The notes beneath the pieces were generated by a model. It was given only the letters and a program-made list of their open reading frames with translations, did not search any database and was not told the origin of the DNA. From Kwoniella bestiolae CBS 10118 (taxonomy: Eukaryota; Basidiomycota; Tremellomycetes; Tremellales; Cryptococcaceae): a DNA stretch of 64,000 bases. Shown here one piece after another: positions 33,647 to 45,458 of the stretch. The position numbers and the translations under genes are program-made. Each line of letters starts with the position of its first letter. The first letter of the stretch is position 1. The stretch covers positions 1,178,001 through 1,242,000 of the forward strand of contig NC_089241.1 of the NCBI RefSeq assembly GCF_000512585.2. Reading direction: 5' to 3'.

Positions 33647-35036
33647 ATTGGTTGGTGGATGATGTGATGATGGGTGCGATAAGATGAGGAAGAAGGATGT
33701 TTTGGTATAAATTGAGGAATGAAAATTCAGTTCGGGTGGCAATGTTATAGAAAATTAAGTGATGACGTGGAATATATATGTAATATTGTAGAGTACCAAA
33801 TGGGATAAAATGTGGTAATCCTAAGATTAATGGTAGATATAACTGAGTAGTACACTCTCATAGTACTCACTCGTTCAACTTTAACTTTCAACCCGTACAA
33901 TATCATACTACTCATCATCTCATCACCCTCAACCTCTCCTCATATAGATCACATATTCTCACTCACCCACCTCCCCTCGTCAGCCACGAGGATAACGATA
34001 CCTCGCCCCCCCTCCCTTTTATCAGGCAAAGCGCAATATCTCCCTTTGCTCACATCAGCTCAGATTCATTTTACAAAAAGAATCAAGTGACTTCAGCAAC
34101 CCTCGGATCCGTCAAATTCCCAACTTTTCGATTCGAGACCCATAAACCGTCGAAAAGACACTTCATCTTCTCTATACAACGCATACTTGCCACGAGGTGC
34201 GTACGTAGACAAGAGTACAAGAGAACGAGGTCTACATAAGGAGAAAGGAAGGGTGTGAGAGGTAGCTTGTGGGTGGCAATAGAAGCCTTTCGTCGTCTTG
34301 ACATTTCAAGAGCAAGAACAAGAGCGAAAGTTAGATAGATATCAGCACTAGTGCTCTCAAGAAGGTGAGTAAGCGTCCTCATTGCGATTTCTCATTTGTC
34401 GTCTTCTCTGATTGTGTCTTCTACTATTCCAGACCTACGGCACTGCCATAACCATCAACCTTTCATACTTCAGACAAGAAGTCGACAAAAAAATAGTCTG
34501 AGCGAAGGAGAATTGAAAAGGAGCTCTCTCTCATCTTTACCCTACCGAGTGAGTTTGAATGATTACTTCACCATTCGACTTCCTATGAACCTACCATTCA
34601 CTCCTTGCTCCACTTGCATGCTATGATGCGTGACGCATGATACATGATACATCATATCAGTGCATTGCTTCTTCATATCCACCTTCCGCATCGCTATATC
34701 GGTCTAGATCTACTTGGTTATTTCAAACTACACAGTCTTTTTTGTTCGTACCCCGCTTTTTTTCAAACGATCAGATTCACCTCTTGCTCTGCTCAGCTGC
34801 CCATTCGCAATAACCTCCTTTCATCTCCTATCACACCTAAATACTCTCTTTGTTGCCCCTCTTTTCATACCCCCGTCTTTCTTACCCCTCAACTCGACAT
34901 ATTCGAACTCTCCTACTGGGCTGCAGATAAATTGCTGACATATTGCCTTTTCCCCCCCTCTCTTTTTCTTGCTTCGTGCGAAATTATCGTATCCACTGTC
35001 ATTCTTTGACCCACCATACCGAACACCCATATCTTT
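33647..35036. other. divergent region IMP3 / La-motif gene, pyrimidine-rich leader
   Basis: 1.39 kb. The half nearest the La-motif gene (about 34640-35000) is strongly pyrimidine-rich on the plus strand, with many CT tracts. It looks like a long 5' UTR, possibly with an intron (a GTGAGT donor at 34368-34380). No protein-like frame. Confidence 0.45.
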
Positions 35037-38000
35037 ATGTCCCCCATCGACATGATGATCGCAGTCCCATTTTCCCCAGCTTCCCTAACAGCCTTCCCCT
35101 ACCTGATGCATCAGTATCTCCCCGTCATGTCGACTTCCACCGAGCAACACCCTTCAGCATTCAATGCTCTTGGATCGTATGCCGACAGGATCAAAGATGC
35201 CAATGGCAACCCCACCAGACCCACATCATCACCTACGCCGGCACCATCCTCCTCACTTGCATCCAATGGTGACATTGGGAAAACCGATTCACCGTCTCCA
35301 TCAGCCACTCCCTCTTCATCATCATCTTCGACAGTGAAACCTCGTGCGACCAAGTCCGCCCCTACACCGGCCGTTGAATTGAGCAAAGAGACCGAACAAG
35401 ATGGCACCTGGGAGACGGTTAAGTCCAGTAGGCAGCGTCCTCGTCAACAGGAAGAAAAGGAGAAACATGGTAGCAATTCCAAGAATTGGAGAGATAGATC
35501 GCATCGTGAAGGCGCAGGGTCAAGCCAAAAGCAGAGACCAGCTGAAGAATCAGAGAAGAAAAGTGGTCAAGGGAAATCCAACAAAAAGCATGGTAATCAA
35601 GCAACAACTTCAACAGTCCCTAGCGGATCAACGGCAAAACCCGCGCCAATATCATCTGCACCAACTAAACCTGCTTGGGGTGCTCTAACGCATTCGACGA
35701 AACCTACATCAGTAGCCTCCGACACCCCCGAGATGTCCAAAGAGAATGGTCAACAAAGTACCACGGTCCCCTCTTCACCTTCATTGAATGGTACCACCGC
35801 CACCGCTAATTCCGCGTCCATTCCCCCTTCCATCGGTTCTCCAGTCCTATCATCAGATACTGCTTCAACATCGACAGCCAATGCTAGTGTGTTGTCGAAA
35901 GCAGTGGACAAGCTTGAGGAAGAAGGAAGTTGGCGTGCCAGACCTAAACCTCAAGTGGAAGAAACACCTCAGCCAGCTCCGCAACCTGCTCAACCGAGAC
36001 AAGCCGCTCCTCCGCCGACAGTGAATGCTTGGGAAGTAAGGAGAAAGACAATGGCTCCTCCTGCATCTGCAACAGTAACAAATAGTAGTACTTCCCCACA
36101 ACCCAAACCTGCTCAAAGTCATTCAACGAAGGAGACATCCCAGAAATCGGTGCCCAATGGCCATGTCAAGGCTGAGACTCCCGCACCCAAACACAAGAAG
36201 AAGACAGCTGCTCGAGCTACGTCATCTGCTTTGCCTCCACCCATACATGATGCAGCGCTATGGCCCGATGTCAGTCAAGCGTCCGAAGTGGCAAAAGATG
36301 AGAAGAAAGACAAGGTCAAGGATAAATCTACCAATGAGGTCGTTAGCGTGACTGAGGATAGCGCAGTCGGTACGACAACAGGCAGTGAGTTGTGTTCAAA
36401 CGATTCTCATTTTGCTCATGTGCTGACTTGATGTTGTAGAAAAACCGAAATGGACTCCAATTCCTGCCTCAGAGCTACTGGCTGCTGTTGATCAAGTAGC
36501 TGAGAACAACCGACGACAGAACCGTGCGGAAGCTAGTGCGAAGAAGAGAGCCACAGCTTCGAAAGCTGATAATGAAGCTACAGGATCAGCAAGCAAAGGT
36601 GGAAAAGCTAAGAAGGGCGCTACCCAACCGGGAGAAGCGAAGAAAGGGGGTGCGCGAGGAGGACGAGCTGGATCCACGAGCGAAGTCAAATTACCATCAA
36701 TACCGAATAAGCAACAAGCTGGATCAACAAATGCCGGATCAACAGCGGGAGATGTCACGTTGGAGGAGGACACGAATGGTGTGGATAAGAAGGATACGGT
36801 TAACGGAGACGCCGACATCCCCCTCTCACGACAGACCAGCAAACACAGTAAAGCTGGATCTCCGCAAAAGGGTGAACATGCTCAGCTACCGTCGACGAAC
36901 AAAGATGCTTCCTCTCCGCATCTGCGGTTCGGCAGTGGACCATTACAATCCCGACCTATGACAGGAAGCAATACCGCGCCCTTACCGCAACAGGGATTCA
37001 ATCATAACAACAACATTTTACCCAGGGTTCCTCGAGGAAGAGACGGGAGAGCTTCCTTCAACGGTAGAGGGAGAGGGGGATTCAGAAGTAACTCGGCAAT
37101 CGCTCATCCGCACAAGATGCATCCTGGATTCGGATCACCTCCACTAGGAGGCGTTTCCGGTCTACCGATGGACGGAATTCCCAACCCCAATGCCAATGCC
37201 TTCCAGAGAGGTTTCGGTGGTATGGGATTCCAATCGTTCTACCCTGTTCAAGGGTATGGTCAAACTTCCGCTGGACCAGGAATATACGATCCTATGCAAG
37301 CTCAGTACGGTGCTGGTGCGATGTACAGAGCTGGTCTCCCTCCTCCACCGATGCCTCAGACGGTCGTACCTAATCTTGATGCTACGAGGTTTTATGTACT
37401 GGGACAGGTGAGTCGCATCATCAATGAGGGTTAGCAAATGAAGGAAGCCGACGCTGATCATGTCTTTCACGTCGATATAGATTGAATACTACTTCAGTAT
37501 GCAGAATCTTGCAATGGATTTCTTCCTTAGACAACAGGTGTGTCAGATTAACGTTCACCTCCAAGACATATGGAATTTACTGATGTGGTTTCTCATTAGA
37601 TGGATTCCGAAGGATGGATCGACATATCGATGATCGCCTCTTTCAACCGGGTCAAATCACTTACACCTGACGTATCAATAGTCAAGGAATGTATGGTCCT
37701 CTCCTCCTTGCTTGAAGTCAAGGAAGAGAGTGTTCGACTGGCCGGATCAGATGCTTCGCGATGGGTACTGCCCGATGCTAGAAAGAGTCAATTCGCCAAT
37801 GATACCAACCCCACAAATCCGCTATCGCCCTCTCAAGCTACTGAGGAATCATTATCGGCCGATCATTCTTTGATCTCCGAGGAAGGTCAGAGAGGACCCA
37901 CGAGTTCTACGGCAGCGGATGTGGAGAATGCTTTGATGAAGAGTAGTAATGTCGTCAGTGCGCCTGTGGTGAATGGTGATGCTGAGGCACAGCCGGGCAA

Positions 38001-38046
38001 GACCGGGGAGGATGATGAGAAGGAGGAGGACGAAGTTAAGGCTTAG
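35037..38046 (+). CDS. La-motif RNA-binding protein, LARP1/Slf1-Sro9 type
   Basis: Proteins of this kind bind mRNA and polysomes and regulate translation. Most of the protein (first ~750 residues) is low-complexity: Ser/Thr/Pro/Ala-rich stretches, GTWETVKSSRQRPRQQ, WGALTHSTKP, GSWRARPKP, a KPKWTPIPASELLAAVD block, and an Arg/Gly-rich patch (GRDGRASFNGRGRGGFR). The La motif lies at the C-terminal side across two introns: FYVLGQIEYYFSMQNLAMDF, FLRQQMDSEGWIDISMIASF, NRVKSLTPDVSIVKECM. There is no DM15 repeat after it, so it matches fungal Slf1/Sro9-type LARPs rather than animal LARP1. Introns near 36388-36438, 37409-37480 and 37537-37600. The first ATG is 35037; the in-frame ATG at 35127 (MSTSTEQH, followed by SYADRIK) is an equally good start. 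Confidence 0.88.
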
Positions 38047-39010
38047 AGTTTGGGATACGGTAGAAGATACAAGCTAGAGAGTAAGTCGTGCACTGCAATT
38101 TTTCTAGCAACGGCATGCTCATCAAGTGAATTTAGGTGATGAAGCCACATTCCGTCCAACATACCAAACCTGATTCATATTCAACTCTTCCGAACCAAAC
38201 GCATTATCACAAATCTTCTCATTGCGATGACGCTCATATTCATCATCATACGACTTTTCCCTCCTCGTCATCGCACACATGACGATACAATTTTCCCTTT
38301 CAAAACATTTACATCGAGACGATGACGATGACAATCTCAAAACGAACACATACGATCTTCAAGATCTTTCCTGTCCTTTCTTTCTTTCTTTGCATCTTTT
38401 CCAACTACCCTCTCTTTCCTCAAGCATCTTCGCATACATACATACTTTCAACTCATTGGTCTGTGCATAGTCTCTTTTCTTTTCATCTCATTCACACTCT
38501 TGAAATTCGTTTCGCTCCATCCTTTCCTTATTGACAAACCGGCTTGAATCCGACTACCACTGCATCTTTCATTGTTCATATCCTGATGCGACTTTCGCTC
38601 TATGAGGATGACACGGCTGGGGAAGGAGGGTGGTTTATGGATTCTTCTTTATTATATATATTATACAGTATACTATATACATTATCATCTCATCATTTTT
38701 TCATATGCAAGAAATCAATGTAAATCACATTGGAAAGGCATTCATGATCACACCGCACAGATCTATGCACGCGTGTCGTTAGAGTAAAACAATGATACAA
38801 GTCACTTCCAATCATTGATCCATCTCCTTGCTTCGTTTCCGTTTTTACTCCACTGTAACCCAATCCCACACTTCAACGCAGCTAAACCAATCATCCGGAA
38901 AGTCATCCTGAAGTGAATGTCTTTCAAATGCGGTAAAATCAAGGTGAGCAGACCAACTTCACTGTCAGGTCAGATCACAGCCCATCCAAAACCTCACGTC
39001 AGCTTACAGT
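38047..39010. other. intergenic, La-motif gene 3' flank
   Basis: 964 bases; CT-rich at 38370-38420 and strongly AT-rich (TATATA runs) at 38640-38690. A short frame at 38919 (MSFKCGKIK then GTGAGC) resembles the tiny first exons of the neighbouring F-box-like genes but does not join in phase to the frame at 39011. Confidence 0.4.
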
Positions 39011-40129
39011 ATGTATCCATCGCAGATGAACGAACCCCCAACTCCTAGACTTCCTCTCGATATATTCCCCTTGATATTTGAGCATCTCCAATACGATTGC
39101 AATCGGTATACGCTTCTTCAGTGCTGCCTAGTTTCCAAATCGTTCCTCGACCTTGCTGGACCTATCCTCTATAGGAAGATTACTCTGTTCAACAACGATG
39201 GTGGTGGTACTGATCATGTCTCGGTGGATGGACTGCTCGACCCATCAAGCTACAAATATCGATTCAAAGATTTCAAAGAGGTTCTGGAGATTGGATATCA
39301 CAGTAATTGTACTGGTCGATGCGAGGATGGCAAGTTGGTTTTACCCAGATTACATACTTTGAAAGTCATCCCTCTGGTGCAAGATACCCCAAGAGGATTG
39401 GATCATGTCATCTGACATTATCAAACCCTTCAAGAGAATACAGAAAGTCACATACTGCGACGTACTGGATACTCTAAAACTCAGACAAGTTACTGTATCA
39501 TACATAGGTTAGTCTTCTCAATGTCGAACTTCCTCATCAGGTTCCTCTTGACGTATTTGAGGGGGTCGAGGAATTCATATGCACATGTCCAAAGGACGTA
39601 TCGGATCTGGGTCATTCGTCTTTCACCAACCTCCCGACGGAATACAAGAGGCTTGGGAAGTTTACTTGGATATTTTGGACGGATAGTCAAGATGCGCAAT
39701 GGAAGTTAAGGAGACCTGGTGAAGATGAGAGACCTATGACAAGATATGGGAATAGGAATTTCCAGTCTGTCTCAACGTGCTGTTACCATGTTGGACATCC
39801 ATCTCAAGCATGCTGGACCCGACCCAATGCAATATACCATCGTCAATTCTGGCTGTCTCTGGGCACTAGCACCAGCACCTGCGATCTCTTCTAGAGAGGA
39901 ATTAGGAAGGACGATCAAGGGCGGTATCAGACATTGGATGGAGTTTGGTGCGAAGATGCAAGCTAGCTCTGAGGCTGAGCCTGTTGATACTTTAAGAGGA
40001 ATGGATTTGTTGAAGCGGGCGGAAGAGCTGGCTGAGAGGGTCGAGTGTCTTAGTATGGAGGAATACTTGGAGAGGGGGGACTGGAGAGATACGTTTGAAC
40101 TGGGCCAGGTGGAAGGATGGTTCAGGTAA
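39011..40129 (+). pseudogene. F-box-like family member with three frameshifts
   Basis: The 5' part is F-box-like: RLPLDIFPLIFEHLQYDCNR, then LLQCCLVSKSFLDLAGPILY. Aligning by eye to the intact neighbour at 40519-41672, homology continues through the whole locus but changes frame three times. At about 39407 the alignment moves to the frame reading CDVLDTLKLRQVTV. At about 39507 it moves to the frame reading DVFEGVEEFICTCP and LGKFTWIFWT. At about 39755-39770 it moves to the frame reading MQYTIVNSGCLWAL and the C-terminal signature LSMEEYLERGDWRDTFELGQVEGW. Each step is +1, and the three together restore the starting frame. No GT-AG intron of credible length explains them. Pseudogenisation is most likely; sequence error is the alternative. 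Confidence 0.65.
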
Positions 40130-40518
40130 GATACCCTTGGCCACAGTGACAACCAAGACCAACTAGGCGATATCGGGTTCATTCAGCGTATGTAGATATA
40201 TAGATATATGAGACTATTGATGTGCATGGTCACATATTGTATGATACAGTGCCGGTGCATATAACCAACGTGCGTTGCCTTCTCTTGGCGTGCGCACTGA
40301 CCCATGTTAATGTAAATATTTTTCATTATATTATCGATAGGAAGGGATAACGTGTTGACTTAGAGTTGAATGACAATTCAACTCACTTGCTCCTCTCTTC
40401 TCTTCTTTTTCTCTTTACATTTTACCATCCATCCTCTATGGATATCACCTACAGCCCCATCAAACCCTTCTCATAGCGTCTCGGCTCAGCTCTGGGTCTC
40501 TTTGAGAGATTATCGATC
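40130..40518. other. intergenic between tandem F-box-like genes
   Basis: 389 bases, with AT-rich sequence around 40190-40210 and 40310-40340; presumed promoter of the 40519 gene. Confidence 0.4.
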
Positions 40519-41672
40519 ATGCAGGTGAGCCATTTCTATTTCTCCGTTTCTCTTGCATTCCGGCCAACACCTCACGTCAGCTCACTCGACTGATCGCCTT
40601 TTTTCAGTCCAAGCACAACAAGTCCAATGAAACCACACGATCAACCCGAACAACTGTCACTATCCCTCTTGAGCTGCTTGAGAGGATTGTAAAGAACGTC
40701 CAAGACGATCAACGTGTCCTCGCCAAATTCTGTTTGGTCTCAAGAACGGCGCTCGAATTAGCCGGACCACTCCTCTATCGAGAGATGAGTATATCTCCTT
40801 TTGGTCGAAATTCTACTCATCAAGGTGAACAAGCATCCTACAGACTCTTCGCTCCCAATAGGATGGTCAAATATCTCGAGAAGACCGAAGCCCTCAAGAT
40901 CGACACTCACGAGGCTGGATGGTGCAGAGCTCAAACCCTTTCGGTGCCCAAACTTTTCACCCTCACACTTACCCCGTCGCCTGCCATTACAAGCGATGGT
41001 CTTTATGCGATTTCCTCGATGGATCCTGATCATCACAATTTATCCCATCATTGCAAACTTCTCGATACTCTGCGACCCAAGCGACTCATCATCCGTAATG
41101 CCAATGTCCTAGATATCCGTATCCGGGAAGGTACACCTCCTGAACTTCTGGAAGAAGTCGAAGAACTAATCTTCATCAGCACATTCGAGGTCTCCCCTGC
41201 TCCACCTGCTCCAACTGCTCCATGGAACCGAACTCGTTTACCAAGATTTATAAAGCTGAGAAAGTTTACCTGGATATTCTGGACCAACAACAACTACGAT
41301 GCCTTGGATACCTGGAAACTGACTTCTAAGGATCAAAGGAGGAAAGGAAAGACTAGCATATTATCCAAGAGCCTGGAACATTTGGGGTCAACAATCATCA
41401 ATCTTTTCGATCCATTGAATACGGAAATCACTATTGTCAACTTGGGCTGTTTAAGAGGGTTGGAATCGCCTAAATGTGATCCACGCGATGTTGGTCCACG
41501 AGCAGAGATCAGTATAGAAGCTGCTTTAGGTAGAATGTGTCCCGCAACGTTTTCCGGAGCTTGGATCGTCCGGGAGCGAATTCGCTTCCTCACTATGAAC
41601 GAGTATTTGAACCGAGAAGATTGGAAAGAAGACAAAATTTTCCATCAGGAAGAGGTGAGAGGTTGGATTTGA
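40519..41672 (+). CDS. F-box-like family protein, intact tandem member
   Basis: Two exons: ATGCAG at 40519-40524, then 40608-41672 after a TTTTTTCAG acceptor, giving about 356 residues. The F-box-like segment is IPLELLERIVKNVQDDQRVL then AKFCLVSRTALELAGPLLYR, typical of fungal F-boxes (P-E-L-L-x-x-I). The rest shows the motifs that define this local family: LDTLRPKRLIIRNANV, LEEVEELIFIS, LRKFTWIFWT, TEITIVNLGCL and the C-terminal signature RFLTMNEYLNREDWKEDKIF then HQEEVRGWI. The alternating hydrophobic strands suggest a degenerate leucine-rich repeat or solenoid. If it binds Skp1 it would be an SCF substrate adaptor, which is inference. It is the only fully open copy in the three-gene tandem array and the best reference for reading its neighbours. 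Confidence 0.75.
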
Positions 41673-42143
41673 GTGACTAGAACTGGGTATGAGTTGATGG
41701 CGATTGAGTGCAAATCAAATGGAGCAGATGAATGGAAGATCTTGGTAACAGATTATCTCGCGGGCGTTATCACATCGTCTATTGTACATACATAATAAAT
41801 TATCTTTCGAGTGCGTATGCATGATATAGTTACTAAAATTATGATCAAAGGTACAGTAAGAAAGTGCCACGTCATCAAGTAGTGTGGTGAACTGTGCGTT
41901 GATGTTGATCGGATGATGACGGGTGACTGTGGAAGAGTCAACCGTTAATAACTTGCTCTAAGTTGACTGGACTGGTAAGATTTAACACACTGCCCTTTTC
42001 GCATTCTGGTCCTTTCCTTTCCTTCTCCTTCTTTTTCTTCCTCTTTCTTCTCACTGTCACATCTCACATCTCACATCTCATACTCCCTCACAAGCTCATT
42101 TCAAGTCTTACACTGGCCAACGCTGCTCTTCATCTCCTCAAAC
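41673..42143. other. intergenic between tandem F-box-like genes
   Basis: 471 bases; the stretch 41990-42090 is pyrimidine-rich (CTTTTC and CATCTCACATCTCA repeats), as expected for a 5' UTR close to the ATG at 42144. Confidence 0.4.
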
Positions 42144-43384
42144 ATGCCGGTAAGTGTTTCCTTTTTGCCTCACCCTTTTTTCTTTACCTTGAGCTGACGA
42201 GATATTACAGAAACGTTCCAAACAGGTCAGCCCCTTAACCCCCCTCACAAACAATTTCGGAACCCCCTTCTCCCTCGAGATACTCACCAACATCTTCACC
42301 ACTCTTCTCTACAACGATCGACAAACACTCGCTGTATGCTGTCGACTATCCCACGCAATTTTCAGCATCGCCTCCCCCATCCTCTACTCGCGAATCGGAA
42401 TCTCATCCCACCCATCCCGAGACTCTCGAGCAGATTACTCGTTGGATAAACTGACTGCGAACGGCCGAACGAGACCCACCACTCGAAAGAAGAAATTGCT
42501 GAAACATGCACAGTACATAACGGTGGATGCTCATCATTTCCTCGACTATCTGCAATTCCGCCACCAAGGGAAAGACACACAATTTCCCAGAACTGAGGGT
42601 TTTGACTGTACGTCTTACTATCAACTCTACCGGTCCAATACTCCATACCGATATCGTCCACTCGAGACCCAAGGTATCTCAACAATATTGTAATTTGATC
42701 AAGAACCTCAAGATGTCGCCCAAGAAGATCATAGTTGACGGATCAAATATGACTTCAATCATTGGATATCCGTTCGGTTTCCCCCAAAATATATGGGACG
42801 AAGTTGAAGAACTCACCTTTATCTGTCCTCCGATAAACTTCCTTCCTGATCCTGCTGTAGGTGGATTCCCCGAATGGGCGAGCCTCCCTCTGAAGAAGGT
42901 AAATTGGATCTTCTTCACCAAGGATCGAAATTCCACTTGGACCCTGGGTCGACATCACTTGAACCCCGATAAACGAGAGTATGGGAGTGGCAAGTTCGAA
43001 GATGAATATTGGTCGTTTGGTAATTTCCTCCTATCTTTTCCGAGTACAGTGGAAATCAGGATAATCAATTCCGGGATGATCCATCCATATACTATCGGCT
43101 CTGAACATCGAGATGAGAATTATAATCAGACCGTCTTCGCTCACAAGGTTAGACAAAGTATGTTGATGGAAATTCAAACGAGGTTTAGTAAGAATCAACA
43201 ACGACGACAGTCTGGGAATGATGAGAGGTTCAATGAAGATACTGGAACGAGCTTGGAGGATCAAAATAAAGAAGCGGACGATAGGTGGAGTACGATTAGG
43301 TGGATGGGGATGAAAGAGTATTTGAGGAATAACGATTGGGTGGGAGAGCTGGACCCGAGTGAGGCGAAGGTTTGGCTCAATTAG
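42144..43384 (+). CDS. F-box-like family member with one apparent frameshift
   Basis: Exon 1 is ATGCCG at 42144-42149, and exon 2 starts at 42211 after GATATTACAG, the same architecture as the gene at 40519. The F-box-like segment is PFSLEILTNIFTTLLYNDRQ, then TLAVCCRLSHAIFSIASPIL. The frame is open to 42693, but homology to the family leaves it near 42580-42590. After a +1 step the other frame reads FPELRVLTVRL, MSPKKIIVDGSN, DEVEELTFICPP, VEIRIINSGMI and the C-terminal signature MGMKEYLRNNDWVGELDPSE to the stop at 43384. I found no intron that makes the two halves in-frame. It may be a recent pseudogene, a gene making a truncated F-box protein, or a sequence error at the TTTCCC run. Confidence 0.6.
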
Positions 43385-44072
43385 GAGTGCCGCTAGCTGA
43401 ATACTGTGAGTTCGGGTCATCCTCGCTACTACCACTCGCTCATTCATGTAGAGGTCTCCCTGATTACTATGATTCTAATTGAACTCGACTGATCTGATGA
43501 GAGGACCTTAACACAGTTCGTCCCGGATAAAATTATCCCATTTTTTCGCCACATCCAACTTCCTTTCTTCATCAACTTCATGTCGGGGCAGATATCGATG
43601 TATATCAGAGAAGTGGAGTGGTGAAAGTAACTTATGAAAGGGTGTATAGAAAAGTATCTTGCTTGTATCATGTTCCCGGAGCTGTCCAACGCAGTTCAAC
43701 CATTTTCTCGGCGAGAGAACTGGTGAGAAATGACTGTATCTGGACCCAATTATGTTGTATATCTCGAATGAATCATGTCATGTCAAACTTGTATACTATC
43801 GACTCGCACTCGAGCCATCCTTTATACCCATATCCTTGTTTTGAATGAGCACCTATGATATCATCCACGTATCTGCAGTCTGTTCGAGGACGCATCTCTT
43901 TTCTCAATACGTTGGATGATGCAATGACGCGATCCCGCTCGAAGACCATCTTGCATGGAAGTTACAGTACTGGATATAGCACATCTTAAGACTGAGCATA
44001 TACTGAACATCCAATCCCTGTTGATTCAACCACATCTCACACTTCCCTCCCTATTCAACTCACCAACACACC
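43385..44072. other. intergenic
   Basis: 688 bases between the F-box-like array and the unknown tandem pair; no credible gene or repeat. Confidence 0.4.
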
Positions 44073-44891
44073 ATGCCAAGATCGACCACTCCGCCTCTGA
44101 CGCCCACCGACTCAGCAGCAATAACCGACTTGAAAGTCTTTACCTATCCTGTCAGGACGTTACTGGAGCAGACCCCTTCTCAGGAGCAAAGCCAAGATAC
44201 TAAGAACCAGCACGATAACCTCCTGAAAGAGCTGCTCAGCCCTGGACACGAAGAGAATGATGGACCCGAGATAATCGTCCAAACTGGTTTACTGGACCAC
44301 AACAAAATCACAATGCTCACTATCCCCGCGGTCGTACTCATTACTCCCCCGCACCTTGGTCAATCTCACGCAGCCGAAGTCAAAGTCAGTGCAAATTCAG
44401 ACAAAAGAGATAAGGAGGAAAGCAAGATCGAGATTTACCCATACCCCCTCAAGGGCACCCCACGATGCACCTCCAACTTTGTCAAGCGATTCTCGTCGAA
44501 TTATCTGAGTGGACTGTTCCTTGATGAACCTAGGACAAATAAAGGGTTCAGTGTAAAATTGACCTGTCCTGCTGTATCTCAGCGAGACGAGTTCATGTTG
44601 AATGATAAAGTCCGGAATATCTTGAATGTGGATTATGTACTTGGAAGGGGATGTAACGAGATTCTATTTAAGAGGGAAGAGGGCGATGCATTTAGGGAGA
44701 TCAAGCTGGGTCCGCAAGGTCTGAACAGGGATGAAAATGTGGATGGGATGAAGGAGAAGCTTGCTCAAGGTGACGAGGAGGGAAAGAAGGCGGCCTTTCA
44801 TCCTTGGACTCCGACTGATAGGTATGAGAAAGTTAGGACTGCAGAGATAGGTAAGATGTTGATTGGATATAGGTTTGTTAGGCGGATCTAG
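44073..44891 (+). CDS. unknown protein, tandem paralog A (intronless)
   Basis: One uninterrupted frame of 272 residues starting MPRSTTPPLTPTDSAAITDL. I recognise no known family. It shares a full-length layout with the gene at 45459-46322: a strand-rich N-terminal part (PEIIVQTGLLDHNKITMLTI, then PAVVLITPP), an IEIYPYPL motif, FVKRFSSNYLSGLFLDEPRT followed by NKGFSVKL, and YVLGRGCNEILFKREEGDAF. The C-terminal strand is IGKMLIGYRFVRRI. Composition is soluble and mixed alpha/beta; no signal peptide, no membrane segment. Being intronless in an intron-dense genome suggests a fast-evolving or retro-copied gene. Sequence conservation with its neighbour despite many substitutions argues that it is, or was until recently, a real protein. 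Confidence 0.68.
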   Translation: MPRSTTPPLTPTDSAAITDLKVFTYPVRTLLEQTPSQEQSQDTKNQHDNLLKELLSPGHEENDGPEIIVQTGLLDHNKITMLTIPAVVLITPPHLGQSHAAEVKVSANSDKRDKEESKIEIYPYPLKGTPRCTSNFVKRFSSNYLSGLFLDEPRTNKGFSVKLTCPAVSQRDEFMLNDKVRNILNVDYVLGRGCNEILFKREEGDAFREIKLGPQGLNRDENVDGMKEKLAQGDEEGKKAAFHPWTPTDRYEKVRTAEIGKMLIGYRFVRRI

Positions 44892-45458
44892 TCATGATCT
44901 TGGACATAAGTCGTATCTTCTCGTCGTGTCTGTAGATACAGTAAATTATACTACGAGTTCATCCAGCGATTGCTTGTATATATATTATCATCGACCTGTT
45001 CTCATTCGTATCTTCATCCTGATTCCCGGATACACTGTGCTCATGTACAATATCTACCAAAGATCTGTTGTACATCTACTTCTCGATACATCCATTCTTC
45101 TTCCGATCCTTTCTCCACGCCAAGCACCCAATGAAATCATTCAATCGTCTGTAAGATAATTCGTTATGTAAAGGAATAAGTCACAGCTCTTTTCACAATA
45201 ATGCACATCTCGATGATGTCACACTACATATCACAGCTCGTTCTGTACAGAAGGCGAAGCGCAGTACAGTACGATACATGCCCTTTCAATCGCTATCCCT
45301 AACAACTGTCAACTTATCCTACTCTGTACTCGCGCTGATCCACGATTTTTTTCAATACCAACATTGACTAAATTCTAGCAGGTTGACCGTCCAGTCACGC
45401 ACGCTCATCCGATCATCTCACAACTTCAAATCCAACCACAGTCACCCAAAACCGCACA
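44892..45458. other. intergenic between unknown paralogs
   Basis: 567 bases. AT-rich at 44940-44990; a short inverted CTGTACAGAAGGCGAAGCGCAGTACAGTAC region lies near 45243-45275. It holds the promoter of paralog B. Confidence 0.4.
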
